Shown here piece after piece: positions 16,357-24,778 of a stretch of DNA of 64,000 bases. The stretch covers positions 186,001 through 250,000 of the forward strand of contig NZ_JFFR01000012.1 in the NCBI RefSeq assembly GCF_000695685.1. Reading direction: 5' to 3'. The stretch is from Vibrio fortis. GTDB taxonomy: Bacteria; Pseudomonadota; Gammaproteobacteria; Enterobacterales; Vibrionaceae. The position numbers were made by a program, and so were the translations under genes. Below the pieces are notes generated by a model. The model had not been told where the DNA came from. It saw only the letters and a program-made list of their open reading frames with translations, and did no database searches. The number at the start of each line of letters is the position of its first letter. Position 1 is the stretch's first letter.

Positions 16357-17334
16357 TTAAGCGCTCGCCGCTTGTTCCCAATCCGTCAGCAATTTCATGA
16401 TTACGCGTGAGTTTTGGTGAGTTGCCATTGGCGCAGCAAGTTCCTTGCTACCTTGCTCAACCGCCTGGCGGATATTGCGCACTTGATAATGGAATCCATC
16501 GCCTTGCGCTTCAACTTTCACTTCACGCTTCGACGTTTCATAGACCTCAACCGTGAATCTGTTTTCTTCAGTCGGTAACCATGGGTTAGTATCGAGCGTG
16601 ATACAGCCTTTGCTACCTAGAATCATAAAGCCATGCTTTAGCCCGTGGTCTTCTGCAGTGTGGATTTGCGCAGTAAAACTATCGTTGAAACGCATCATCG
16701 CTGACGATTCACAGATGTTACCATCGTGACCGCGTCGACCAATTGCAGAGATCTGTAGGTTTTCAAACACACTCTCGCCAAATTGGTGCTGTGCAACAGA
16801 GTGAATCAGAGACATAGGGTAACAACCTAGGTTGTACAATGCACCTTTACTTTCTGGATTCACAAACTGATCAATCGCCGCGATGTATGACGCTTGAATC
16901 GAGCGTACTTCCCCAATTTCACCATTTGCTAACTCTTTATGAAGCGAAGCGATAAGTGGGTGATTTAGATACATCAAGCCTTCAGCAAAGAATACGCCCG
17001 CTTTTTTAACCGCCGCTAGCGCTGCGTCTGTTTTCTCCATATCAACCGATAATGATTTCTCACACAGAATCGCTTTGCCTTTTTGAGCAGCTTTAATGAC
17101 GTACTCATGGTGAACGTGATTTGGTAGCGCAATGTAGATGATATCAACTGATTCATCTTCGATTAGAGCGTCATAGCTATTAAAAGTGACAGTTGGCTGA
17201 TATTGCGCAGCAAACTCGTTCAGTGTTTTCTCTGTACGCCCTGCAACTGCGTATAGTTCGCTTTGAGCATCGCCTTTGATTGCATCAGCCATGACACCCG
17301 AAATAAAGCTGGTTCCTAGGATTCCCCATTTCAT
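16357..17334 (-). CDS. Gfo/Idh/MocA-family oxidoreductase
   Basis: 325-residue NAD(P)-dependent dehydrogenase of the Gfo/Idh/MocA family. The N-terminal Rossmann domain starts MKWGILGTSFISGVMADAI, and the family motif ILCEKSLSVD (an EKP variant in which S replaces P) lies near residue 92. The C-terminal domain carries the substrate pocket (GALYNLGCYPMSLIH). Family members oxidise or reduce sugars and polyols; this substrate is unknown. The start follows GGAGAAG and lies three bases after the stop of the monooxygenase-fold gene, so the two form an operon, divergent from a LysR regulator. Confidence 0.87.
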   Translation of the reverse strand: MKWGILGTSFISGVMADAIKGDAQSELYAVAGRTEKTLNEFAAQYQPTVTFNSYDALIEDESVDIIYIALPNHVHHEYVIKAAQKGKAILCEKSLSVDMEKTDAALAAVKKAGVFFAEGLMYLNHPLIASLHKELANGEIGEVRSIQASYIAAIDQFVNPESKGALYNLGCYPMSLIHSVAQHQFGESVFENLQISAIGRRGHDGNICESSAMMRFNDSFTAQIHTAEDHGLKHGFMILGSKGCITLDTNPWLPTEENRFTVEVYETSKREVKVEAQGDGFHYQVRNIRQAVEQGSKELAAPMATHQNSRVIMKLLTDWEQAASA

Positions 17335-17337
17335 CGT

Positions 17338-17631
17338 TTACTTCTCCTGCTTCTGAGTTTCAAATGCTTGTACCAGTTCAGTCATATCAGTCTGAATAAA
17401 GGCCTGCGTATGAGGCATACCAAAGTGTTGATTGATCGCTTCACGATCAGCGTACTGCTCAAGCAAGATAACTCTATCACTCTGCTTTTCATCATAGGTT
17501 GCAATCGCTTGTAAGCAACCCGGTTCACTCTGCATGTCTAGGCAGAACTGCTCAATCGCTTCGATGGCTACAGCACGCTCAATGTTTGGCTTTATTCTTA
17601 GTTCAGCCGTTACGAAGATAGGATTCGTCAT
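17338..17631 (-). CDS. Antibiotic biosynthesis monooxygenase (ABM) domain protein
   Basis: 97-residue single-domain protein with the dimeric ferredoxin-like ABM fold, as in YgiN-type quinol monooxygenases. Family traits are FVTAELRIKPN at the start, QSEPGCLQAIATYDE in the middle and VILLEQYADREAINQHFGMPHTQAF towards the end. Of two ATGs, 17631 is better spaced from GGAAAG. It precedes the oxidoreductase by three bases. A role in handling small quinones or reactive carbonyls is plausible but not shown. Confidence 0.8.
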   Translation of the reverse strand: MTNPIFVTAELRIKPNIERAVAIEAIEQFCLDMQSEPGCLQAIATYDEKQSDRVILLEQYADREAINQHFGMPHTQAFIQTDMTELVQAFETQKQEK

Positions 17632-17743
17632 TTTCATCTTTCCACAGTTTTAGATCCCCACCAATATAATTACCCCTTAATAATTGATAAACTCACGTTT
17701 CGTTTATTATTTGTAAACTAAGAGTGTTTAATAGGGCTTTATC

Positions 17744-18625
17744 ATGGACAAACTGACTAGCATGAAAGTGTTCGCTTATGTGGTTGAGCACGGCAGCTTC
17801 CGACGCGCCGCGGACCACTTTGCCCTCTCGGCAACCATGATCAGCAAACACATTCACTCGTTAGAAGCCGGCCTGAATACCCAGCTACTTCATCGCACTA
17901 CACGCAAACAGTCTTTAACCGACTCAGGCAAGCTCTATTACTGCGAGTGTAAACGGATACTGGAAGATATCAGTAACGCAGAAAATCTGATTCAGACACT
18001 CGAAAACAAGCCGCAAGGCACGGTTAAAATTAACAGCCCCATCACCTATGGAAATAAGGTGTTAGCTCCCATCATTGCCAAGTTCTTAAGCCAACATCCA
18101 AGTATTAACGTTGAACTGATGCTCAATAATGACCTCGTTGATCCTTACTCTTCAGACATCGATTTGATTGTGCGTATTGGGGAACTCACCGACTCCAGTT
18201 TGGTTGCTCGCCATCTAGGCGATTATGAGATGATTTATTCCGTTTCTCCGTGCTATCTAGCCAACCATCCTAAGATTGAATCGGTCGATGACTTAGTTAA
18301 CCACCCATCTTTAGGTTTCAGTTACTCTAGCCGCGGTGATAGCCAAACCAAACAGACTGCAATTCACTCTGGAACCTCTGACCACGTTCGATTGCATTCA
18401 AATAATGGTGACGTACTTCGCTATGCGGCTTTGCAAGGTGTCGGCGTGTTACTTCAACCTCGAATTTTGGTTGAAGAGGAGTTAGAAAAAGGAACATTGA
18501 AAGAGATTTTGCCAGGATGCGCGCCCAAACCGAAACCGGTTCACCTGCTGTACAAAACTAAGCAACTCTCTTTGAAAAATAGAACTTTTGTCGATTTTTT
18601 GCTGAGCGAGTTAAACCGAACCTAA
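17744..18625 (+). CDS. LysR-family transcription regulator
   Basis: 293-residue regulator with an N-terminal winged helix (MDKLTSMKVFAYVVEHGSFRRAADHFALSATMISKHIHSLE) and a periplasmic-binding-protein-like effector domain (GTVKINSPITYGNKVLAPII). It resembles the AaeR/DsdC-like CrgA branch in wording. It is divergent from the ABM/oxidoreductase pair, and the intergenic region contains AT-rich T-N11-A sites suitable for a LysR protein. The adjacent pair is its likely target. Its stop codon overlaps the convergent YcaQ-like gene by 15 bases. Confidence 0.88.
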   Translation: MDKLTSMKVFAYVVEHGSFRRAADHFALSATMISKHIHSLEAGLNTQLLHRTTRKQSLTDSGKLYYCECKRILEDISNAENLIQTLENKPQGTVKINSPITYGNKVLAPIIAKFLSQHPSINVELMLNNDLVDPYSSDIDLIVRIGELTDSSLVARHLGDYEMIYSVSPCYLANHPKIESVDDLVNHPSLGFSYSSRGDSQTKQTAIHSGTSDHVRLHSNNGDVLRYAALQGVGVLLQPRILVEEELEKGTLKEILPGCAPKPKPVHLLYKTKQLSLKNRTFVDFLLSELNRT

Positions 18626-19813
18626 TAGAACCTTTAAGCGCTGTGTTAGAACATCACGGACTGTCAGTGGCGTAGACTGATGAACAACGCAATGTGAGCA
18701 TTGATTAAACGCCATGAAGTGCTGCAGCTCCTGTACTAAGGCTTCAACAAACGACTCAAGCTGTTTGACCTTACTTTCGAGTACTAGATTGTTGATGTGT
18801 AAACACCCTTGTTTACGGTCGACTTTACAATCCATGCGCGCTACCAACTCTCCCTGCCACAACAAAGGCAAGCTAAAATAGCCATATTGACGCTTGGCCT
18901 CTGGGACATAACATTCGATCAGATAATCAAAGTTGAACAGGGCATTCATTCGCTTTCTTTGAATCAGAAGATTGTCAAACGGCGATAAGATTTTGAGCTT
19001 ACCTCGGCTCAATGGTCGCTTGAGCAGATCGAGTGAATGTGGAAGTAAATAGTAAGTTTGCTGATCAATGGCAACCTCTATCACCTCGCCCTCCTCCAGC
19101 ATCTGCTGTAAGACTTGGTTAAGCAGCGGCTTGACGTTCTTCAGTAGGTAACTCATTTCCGAAACGAGCCCCACTCCATTCGCCTGCAAAAATTGGACGA
19201 TCAGATAACGAGCATATTCGAACTCGCTGGGCACGCTGGTATTAATGTGGCTAGGAACGACGCGCTCGGTTAAATCATACACCTTGTGAAAATTAACCCG
19301 CTTAGGCACCATCAAGTCCCCCTGCATAAACAAGGTTTCCAACGCTTGTTTGGCAGGTTTACCGCCCCATCCACCTTTGTTAGCCCGTTCACCCTCAAAG
19401 TCTTTGGCCATTAACGGACCTTCTTGCTCAATTCGTTTGAGTACATCTTCCATCAAGCTTTGATCTTTCTTATACCAGTGTTTCAGCTGTCCGGTTTTAA
19501 AGCCGTTTTTACGATACAGGCTGTAGCGATAATCACGCATTGGTAAATAAGCGGCAGCGTGCGACCAATATTCAAAGACCTGCTTTTGTTCGAGCAGTAC
19601 ATCAAGATCTTTAGGTTGATAGCGAGCATTTCGATTCCAAAGCGTATGGTGATGAGCTCGCTGGATCACTGAAATAGTGTCAATTTGGATATAACCAAGC
19701 TGCTCAAGGGCTGACAAAGTAACTGCTTTTGAGGGCTGTTTAACCTGCTTAGGTGGCAGCAGTTGAGAGTGCAGAATAATTTTTCGAGCTTGGGCAAGAG
19801 ACAGCGAATCCAT
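18611..19813 (-). CDS. YcaQ-type interstrand-crosslink DNA glycosylase
   Basis: 400-residue winged-helix protein of the HTH_42/YcaQ (AlkX) family. Characterised members unhook DNA interstrand crosslinks by removing alkylated bases. The QxD active-site motif is Q43-I44-D45 within LGYIQIDTISVIQRAHHHTLWNR. Other family pieces are VFEYWSHAAAYLPM, GGWGGKPAKQALETLFMQG and ILSPFDNLLIQRKRMNALFNFDY. Length matches the family. It has no obvious partner genes and overlaps the LysR gene tail to tail. Confidence 0.85.
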   Translation of the reverse strand: MDSLSLAQARKIILHSQLLPPKQVKQPSKAVTLSALEQLGYIQIDTISVIQRAHHHTLWNRNARYQPKDLDVLLEQKQVFEYWSHAAAYLPMRDYRYSLYRKNGFKTGQLKHWYKKDQSLMEDVLKRIEQEGPLMAKDFEGERANKGGWGGKPAKQALETLFMQGDLMVPKRVNFHKVYDLTERVVPSHINTSVPSEFEYARYLIVQFLQANGVGLVSEMSYLLKNVKPLLNQVLQQMLEEGEVIEVAIDQQTYYLLPHSLDLLKRPLSRGKLKILSPFDNLLIQRKRMNALFNFDYLIECYVPEAKRQYGYFSLPLLWQGELVARMDCKVDRKQGCLHINNLVLESKVKQLESFVEALVQELQHFMAFNQCSHCVVHQSTPLTVRDVLTQRLKVLLGSV

Positions 19814-19841
19814 AAAGATCCTGAGAGTAACAAAAGGAATA

Positions 19842-19914
19842 AAAAGAGCCTATCGATTCATATGTTTGCTGTAAAACGACGTAGTCACAAAACAGCAAAC
19901 ACTCTCAATAGGCT
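19842..19914 (-). terminator. Nested hairpin terminator downstream of the FrnE-like gene
   Basis: Two nested inverted repeats: AGCCTAT (19847-19853) with ATAGGCT (19908-19914), and inside them GTTTGCTGT (19864-19872) with ACAGCAAAC (19892-19900). On the minus strand the outer arm is followed by CTTTTTATT, so it can end transcription of the gene that stops at 19925. Confidence 0.65.
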
Positions 19915-19924
19915 ATGCAGATGG

Positions 19925-20575
19925 TTATGACTCTTGTTCTAGCTCTTCGAGTAAGATCTGTTTATACGTTTCTACCGTTTGTGCACCAGTCACAGCGCTG
20001 GTTCGGTTGATCACAACCGTAGGAACAGAAGAGATACCTAATCTTTGCCATTGGAACTCTTGCGCCTCTACTTGCTCGATGTAAGATGCCTGACTCAAAC
20101 GCTCAAGCGCTTCTTCTGCGTCTAGACCAACTTGTTCTAACTCACCTTTCACCACCTTGAGGTCAGAAAGGTCTTTCTGTTCGCTAAAGTGTGCAGTGAA
20201 GAAACGCAGTTTAAGGTCGGTTTGTTTGCCATGCTCATTAGCATATTCGAGCAATACGTGAAGATGACGAGAGTTGACCATTCTCATTTCATCGTAAAAA
20301 TCGAATGTAAAGCCAACCTCTTTACCACGTTCAGCGATATTTAGACGATTTTGCTGACTCTGTTCCGCACTGATTTGGTATTTACGCATCAGATGCTCAC
20401 GAAGGTTTTCACCCTCTTGTGGCATGTCTGGGTTTAGCTCAAAAGGCTGCCAAGTAAGCCCAACCTTCTGTTCTAGTCCAAGCTCTTGAATCGCCTTTTC
20501 CAAATTCTTGTAACCAACCACGCACCAAGGACACATGACATCGGAAACTACATCTAACTGGATTTTATTACTCAT
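19925..20575 (-). CDS. DsbA-family oxidoreductase (FrnE-like)
   Basis: 216-residue thioredoxin-fold protein of the FrnE subgroup. The active-site motif CPWC is at residues 15-18 (DVVSDVMCPWCVVGYKNLEK). The cis-proline loop is SSVPTVV near residue 190. There is no signal peptide, so unlike DsbA it is probably cytoplasmic. Related proteins act as disulfide oxidoreductases or polyketide-related isomerases; the physiological substrate is unknown. It is a single gene with a strong hairpin downstream. Confidence 0.87.
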   Translation of the reverse strand: MSNKIQLDVVSDVMCPWCVVGYKNLEKAIQELGLEQKVGLTWQPFELNPDMPQEGENLREHLMRKYQISAEQSQQNRLNIAERGKEVGFTFDFYDEMRMVNSRHLHVLLEYANEHGKQTDLKLRFFTAHFSEQKDLSDLKVVKGELEQVGLDAEEALERLSQASYIEQVEAQEFQWQRLGISSVPTVVINRTSAVTGAQTVETYKQILLEELEQES

Positions 20576-20701
20576 CGTTTTTCACTTAGTACTCTACGTA
20601 CAGTTATGCTAGTCGAGATAATATAGAAAATTATGAACAGTCGTTCAACTATAAATTAGTTCTAGCTTATATACATTGAGTTGCCTTGAAAAGCACCTTG
20701 A

Positions 20702-21148
20702 CTACTCTTGGCTTTCTGGCCTTCCTTGAATCAAACTCCCCCCAGTTTGATGCACACCTTTAGTGTCATCAGGGTTGTAAAGTTTGCATTTCTCCATCGA
20801 TAAACAACCACAATAGATACAGCCACTTAACTCACTTTGCAGTGTTTTTAAGCTTTGAATCTTTGCTTCTAACTGCTTATTCCAATCCAGAGCAAGTTGC
20901 TCCCACTCCTCTTTCTTAGGCGCTCGATGAGTGGGCAGCGTTGCTAGCGCATCAATGATCTCTTGCAGAGACAGGCCGATATTTTGAGCCGCTTTAATAA
21001 CTGCAATTCTTCGTAGGATTTGTCGATCAAACTGGCGACGATTCCCTTGATCTCGAGTACTGGTGATAAGTCCTTTCTGCTCATAGAAGTGTAGCGTTGG
21101 CACACTTACACCAGCTCGCTTAGCCACCTGCCCTACTGTCATATGCAT
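20702..21148 (-). CDS. soxR: Redox-sensing regulator SoxR
   Basis: 148-residue MerR-family regulator. Helix-turn-helix: MTVGQVAKRAGVSVPTLHFYEQKGLI with the following R-rich wing. The C-terminal [2Fe-2S] cluster motif C-x2-C-x-C-x5-C is complete (C110, C113, C115, C121). The ATG at 21148 is chosen for AGGAG seven bases upstream; 21142 is also in frame. SoxR is activated by redox-cycling compounds that oxidise its cluster. The SoxR box at 21173-21190 lies between it and the divergent MFS gene. No soxS is present nearby, so direct SoxR control of the pump is likely, as in non-enteric bacteria. Confidence 0.95.
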   Translation of the reverse strand: MHMTVGQVAKRAGVSVPTLHFYEQKGLITSTRDQGNRRQFDRQILRRIAVIKAAQNIGLSLQEIIDALATLPTHRAPKKEEWEQLALDWNKQLEAKIQSLKTLQSELSGCIYCGCLSMEKCKLYNPDDTKGVHQTGGSLIQGRPESQE

Positions 21149-21168
21149 AAACTTTCTCCTAAAAGCCG

Positions 21169-21199
21169 TTGACCTCAAGTTAACTTTAGGATTTAGAGT
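21169..21199 (+). promoter_or_regulatory. SoxR box inside a long-spacer promoter for the MFS gene
   Basis: CCTCAAGTTAACTTTAGG at 21173-21190 differs by one base from the classic SoxR box CCTCAAGTTAACTTGAGG. It sits between a TTGACC -35 element (21169) and a TAGAGT -10 element (21194). The spacer is 19 bases, the overlong spacing that MerR-family activators correct. Transcription would run toward the MFS gene. Confidence 0.88.
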
Positions 21200-21232
21200 A
21201 GCCCAAAACGAACACAATTACATGGACAGAGT

Positions 21233-22435
21233 ATGAAAAGTAAAACCCCACCCTACCTCGCAGGACGATTCTTTGATGGCATTAGTTCTGGCCTCTTTAT
21301 GTTGGCACTACCTTGGTTAATGCTCAGCCAGCCCGGTCAAGGTGAGTTCGTCGCACTCACGGCACTGGCTTGTACCCTCACTACTTTCTGTTCAACACCC
21401 TATTTTTCAGCTTTGATCGACAGACACTCACGCAAAAACATCTTGGTATGGATGCAGGTCATTCAGTTTATGACCGCATTTTTAGTCGCTTTCATCTACG
21501 CTATCGGTTGGGAAAGCTTATGGGTTTTAGGGGCAGCACAACTGGTCTTTTGGGTATCGAGTAACTTAGCTTGGCACACCAATAACGCGTTTACTCAGGA
21601 AAACTATAACCAAACGGAGTATGCGAAGATCTCAAGTTATCAAGAGGTTGTAATGCAGTCCACCACTCTAGGTGCTGGCGCTCTGGGCGTAATTCTGCTG
21701 GAACAGTGGAGCATTATTGAGTTTGGGTTATTTGCGGGTGTCGCCTCTTTGTTAGCTACCTTTAGTTACCTGCTAACCCCTTATCAACGCCGTATAAAGT
21801 CATCAGTTCGTACACCATTCAAACAACAACTGATTGAGATAAAAACACTCGTTGTTCAATCGCCCTCATTCTTTGCCTTTTTAATGGCGTCGTGTCTCTC
21901 TTATCCGGTACTTACTTTTCTAAGTCGTCTGGTTCCAATCTGGTTCTCTGAAATCGACATCACTGGAGATTGGTTAGCCCTTTACAACATAGCTTTAGGA
22001 GTAGGTGCTTTGGTGATTGGTTTGTTGATACCTAAAATCCTAAAAATGGCTTCTCATCAAACCATCATGCAACTGTCGATGCTGATCATAGGCTTAACTT
22101 TAGTCGCCATTGGCCAGCTCAGCGATCCGGTTTACATCATCGCGCTAACCTTAGCACTAGGGGCGTTCAATGCTCTCAATCGAATCGCAAGGACTAACTG
22201 GATGCACCATTCCGTAGACATGGCTCATCGAGGACGCGTTGATGGTGGCCTAACCTTATTCGCCACTATGACGCAAAGCTTAAGTTACGTGCTCATCGCC
22301 TTCTTAGCCTCAACTGATGCGATTGTGTACGGGTTTGTGATTGTGGGAATCATTGTACTAGCCGCAGCACTTTGGATGACACAGCTTGTTAAGCAGATTA
22401 GCCCAGAGTGCACCCTGTCGAATCAATGTGTTTAG
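21233..22435 (+). CDS. MFS transporter, SoxR-controlled
   Basis: 400-residue major facilitator with about 12 transmembrane helices. The opening is GRFFDGISSGLFMLALPWLML and the conserved inter-helix loop is SALIDRHSRKNIL (motif A-like). Such proteins resemble drug or metabolite exporters. The start at 21233 is directly downstream of a SoxR-type promoter, so the pump should respond to redox-active compounds such as phenazines or quinones. It ends with a Cys-containing tail (CTLSNQCV). A hairpin terminator lies 25 bases past the stop. Confidence 0.85.
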   Translation: MKSKTPPYLAGRFFDGISSGLFMLALPWLMLSQPGQGEFVALTALACTLTTFCSTPYFSALIDRHSRKNILVWMQVIQFMTAFLVAFIYAIGWESLWVLGAAQLVFWVSSNLAWHTNNAFTQENYNQTEYAKISSYQEVVMQSTTLGAGALGVILLEQWSIIEFGLFAGVASLLATFSYLLTPYQRRIKSSVRTPFKQQLIEIKTLVVQSPSFFAFLMASCLSYPVLTFLSRLVPIWFSEIDITGDWLALYNIALGVGALVIGLLIPKILKMASHQTIMQLSMLIIGLTLVAIGQLSDPVYIIALTLALGAFNALNRIARTNWMHHSVDMAHRGRVDGGLTLFATMTQSLSYVLIAFLASTDAIVYGFVIVGIIVLAAALWMTQLVKQISPECTLSNQCV

Positions 22436-22462
22436 CTTCTATTCGTCAGAAACGCTCAATAA

Positions 22463-22490
22463 AAAACCAGCTCACATAGGGAGCTGGCTT
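22463..22490 (+). terminator. Terminator downstream of the MFS gene
   Basis: Stem CCAGCTC / GAGCTGG with flanking A-run and CTTTC tail, between the MFS gene and the convergent phosphatase gene. It can act in both directions, since an A-run lies on the other side. Confidence 0.65.
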
Positions 22491-22518
22491 TCGATGCATA
22501 AGTAAGGCGTTGAATGAT

Positions 22519-23316
22519 TTAGCTGAGAAGCTTTTCAATCACTTGGAAAACACCCGCTTCTTTATTGCTTGGCGCACTGAAACGCGCAATCTCTTTCAAT
22601 TGTGGATGCGCATTATCCATTGCATACGAGTGGTAGCTCTCTTTTAGCATCTCATAATCGTTGAGGTAATCACCAAAGCTCATCGTCTGTTCGTATGTGA
22701 AGCCCAAGGTATTCTGTAGATGTTTGATCGCCGCACCTTTTGAGGCTTCCGCATTCATTACATCCAACCAAATTTTAGCACTGACGACGACTTGAAAATC
22801 TTCACCAAACTTCTCGTTAATAGAAGGATTCACAAACTCTTGCGAGCCACCGAAATGACAAATCGCAACTTTAATGAATTCATCGTCAACCGCCAGTAGA
22901 TCATCCACTAGCTCGCAACGGTGGTAGTATTTTGCGAATTCAGTTGTCGCTTGCTCGTCTTGCGTTTCAATATAAGCAGACTTCTTACCGCAAAGAACCA
23001 AATGAGCGCCGTCAATCTTGCGCGCCTCTTTGATGATCGCTTGAATTGATGCTTTATCGATCGTGCAGCTATAAAGCTCTTCGCCTTTATGCATCACTAG
23101 TGTGCCGTTTTCAGCAACAAACATCATGCGATCTTTAATCGGCGCAAAGGTCTCCATCAGGCTGTAGTACTGGCGACCAGAAGCAGCGGCGAACATAATA
23201 TCTTGCGCTTCTAGCTTCTCATACAGGTCAAAAAATGCGGGATCAAGCTTACCGTGCTCATTGAGTAGAGTGCCGTCCATATCAGCAGCGATAAATTTAA
23301 TGTTGTGGTGTGGCAT
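22519..23316 (-). CDS. Cof-type HAD phosphatase
   Basis: 265-residue haloacid dehalogenase-fold phosphatase of the Cof subfamily. Motif I is FIAADMDGTLLN (nucleophile aspartate), motif II AAASGRQYYS, the cap domain follows, and motif IV is MSFGDYLNDYEML. Members hydrolyse sugar phosphates or cofactor phosphates in the cytoplasm. The ATG at 23316 is taken; an in-frame TTG two codons earlier has better spacing to AAGGT and cannot be excluded. Single gene, convergent with the MFS gene. Confidence 0.88.
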   Translation of the reverse strand: MPHHNIKFIAADMDGTLLNEHGKLDPAFFDLYEKLEAQDIMFAAASGRQYYSLMETFAPIKDRMMFVAENGTLVMHKGEELYSCTIDKASIQAIIKEARKIDGAHLVLCGKKSAYIETQDEQATTEFAKYYHRCELVDDLLAVDDEFIKVAICHFGGSQEFVNPSINEKFGEDFQVVVSAKIWLDVMNAEASKGAAIKHLQNTLGFTYEQTMSFGDYLNDYEMLKESYHSYAMDNAHPQLKEIARFSAPSNKEAGVFQVIEKLLS

Positions 23317-23436
23317 CTTCAAAACTTACCTTAAAATTATTGTCATCTACTCGCCATGGCGAGCCAAGAGCGAGAGTATATCTCAACAAGGAGCGCTATT
23401 TCTTGTCCTAAACACGCCTTTCTTTCTATACCAGAA

Positions 23437-23976
23437 TCAGTACCCAGCCAGCATCAACCAAGTTTTATGATAATGATCTTTGTCTGCTTCCAATCTTTCA
23501 AACTCGCTTCTAACAATCAGTCCTTCTAAAAACACCATCATCATTTCTGAGCGAACATCGTCGTTTGATGATGCACTAATCACCTGATCAAGAAGGTTTT
23601 TTATCCAAGTTTTGTGCTGTAGAGATAAGTGTGCAATCTCGCTTTCAGACTCCTTAAACTCAGCCAGAGCATGCATGAACATACAGCCCTTAAAATCGTT
23701 TTGTGCGAACCAGTTGAAATGCCAGTCCAACAGTGAAGATAGCTTTTCTTGCGAACTCTGAGCTTCTGCTATACAGGCCGCTAAACTCTCTTCAAATCTC
23801 AGATGGCGCCTTGCCAATACCGATTCAATGAGTTTGGTTTTAGAACCAAAATGACGATACATCGAAGTCTTTGAAATACCTGCTTCGTCGCGAATCATAT
23901 CGACACCCACAGCAGTGTAACCAAGCCGATTAAATAAAGACTCTGCCACGTCTAGAATTAGATCTTTTTTACTCAT
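23437..23976 (-). CDS. TetR-family regulator
   Basis: 179-residue repressor-type regulator. The N-terminal helix-turn-helix is MSKKDLILDVAESLFNRLGY and GISKTSMYRHFGSKTKLIESVL. The C-terminal half is the ligand domain. The ATG at 23976 is the family start; the longer upstream reading crosses the operator region. It is divergent from the HPP-family gene, with two palindromes (24038-24049 and 24066-24079) in between. Self-control and repression of the HPP gene follow as the natural reading. Effector unknown. Confidence 0.9.
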   Translation of the reverse strand: MSKKDLILDVAESLFNRLGYTAVGVDMIRDEAGISKTSMYRHFGSKTKLIESVLARRHLRFEESLAACIAEAQSSQEKLSSLLDWHFNWFAQNDFKGCMFMHALAEFKESESEIAHLSLQHKTWIKNLLDQVISASSNDDVRSEMMMVFLEGLIVRSEFERLEADKDHYHKTWLMLAGY

Positions 23977-24035
23977 TACTTTCAACTCGTTAGATGCATT
24001 CAAAAACACAGTTTGAAATCTGTCGTTGCAATAAG

Positions 24036-24080
24036 TGTACAGATCTGTATCATTTAAATCAAACAGTACAGATCTGTACA
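24036..24080. promoter_or_regulatory. Twin palindromic operators between tetR and the HPP gene
   Basis: Two copies of the palindrome TACAGATCTGTA occur, at 24038-24049 and, extended to GTACAGATCTGTAC, at 24066-24079. Their centres are 29 bases apart, close to three DNA turns. Such paired palindromes in a divergent region are the usual operators for the adjacent TetR-type regulator. Confidence 0.8.
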
Positions 24081-24118
24081 CATTGAAATATCAAACTATC
24101 TTAATCGAGGAGATAAGT

Positions 24119-24643
24119 ATGAGAAGTCGATTATCAGGTGGAGGCTCGCTACCACCCAAAGCTGACGCAATACAAAAATTAAAAGGATTTATCGGTGGAA
24201 CAGCAGGAATTTTAATGTTGTCTCTGCTTGCAGACTATTCAGGGATACCTTGGTTAATGGCGCCATTCGGGGCCACGTGTGTACTGCTGTTTGCCGTGCC
24301 CACTTCGCCGCTTGCACAACCGAGAAACATTGTTCTCGGCCACTTCATTTCGGCCGCCGTGGGACTATCTGCTCTGTTTGCGTTTGGTGGTTCATACGTC
24401 GTCATGGCGATCGCAGTCGGAACTGCCATCATGTTAATGCAACACTTCCGAGCGGTTCATCCACCAGCGGGAGCGAACCCTATTGTTATTGCGCTCGCTG
24501 GCACCGCCAATATTGATTGGACATTTCTGATCACGCCGGTATTAAGTGGCAGTTTGGCTCTTGTTTTTATTGGTACTCTGTTAAACAACAGCAATAAAAA
24601 CCAAGCATGGCCACTCTATTGGCTTGGAGAGAAAAGCCAATAA
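24119..24643 (+). CDS. HPP-family membrane protein
   Basis: 174-residue inner-membrane protein with four or five hydrophobic helices. The naming motif is present in AVHPPAGANPIVIALAG near residue 115, preceded by a conserved WLMAPFGATCVLLFAVPTSPLAQPRN. Plant and cyanobacterial HPP proteins have been linked to nitrite transport; bacterial function is largely unsettled. The ATG at 24119 follows AGGAG. It is divergent from a TetR regulator with twin operators, which suggests inducible expression by a small ligand. Confidence 0.85.
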   Translation: MRSRLSGGGSLPPKADAIQKLKGFIGGTAGILMLSLLADYSGIPWLMAPFGATCVLLFAVPTSPLAQPRNIVLGHFISAAVGLSALFAFGGSYVVMAIAVGTAIMLMQHFRAVHPPAGANPIVIALAGTANIDWTFLITPVLSGSLALVFIGTLLNNSNKNQAWPLYWLGEKSQ

Positions 24644-24736
24644 GCACATGATAGATATAGAAAAATAATAATCAGCTAACGGTTAATGTGCGAGTTAGAA
24701 AAGATAAATTTGACCGACTCAGTAAATCGGCTTACT

Positions 24737-24761
24737 ATTAATCGTCTTTTAACGATTAGTA
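24737..24761. promoter_or_regulatory. ArsR operator, copy 1
   Basis: Imperfect inverted repeat ATTAATCG-TCTTTTA-ACGATTAG immediately upstream of arsR. The same sequence, with few changes, recurs at 25204-25226 before the transporter gene. Repetition at both promoters marks it as the likely ArsR binding site. Confidence 0.75.
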
Positions 24762-24778
24762 GTAAGCGAAACATCACC

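Noticed and set aside
24035..24118. Longer N-terminus for the HPP protein starting at 24035
   Set aside because: The extension would translate the twin palindromes; the ATG at 24119 has AGGAG and matches the family start.
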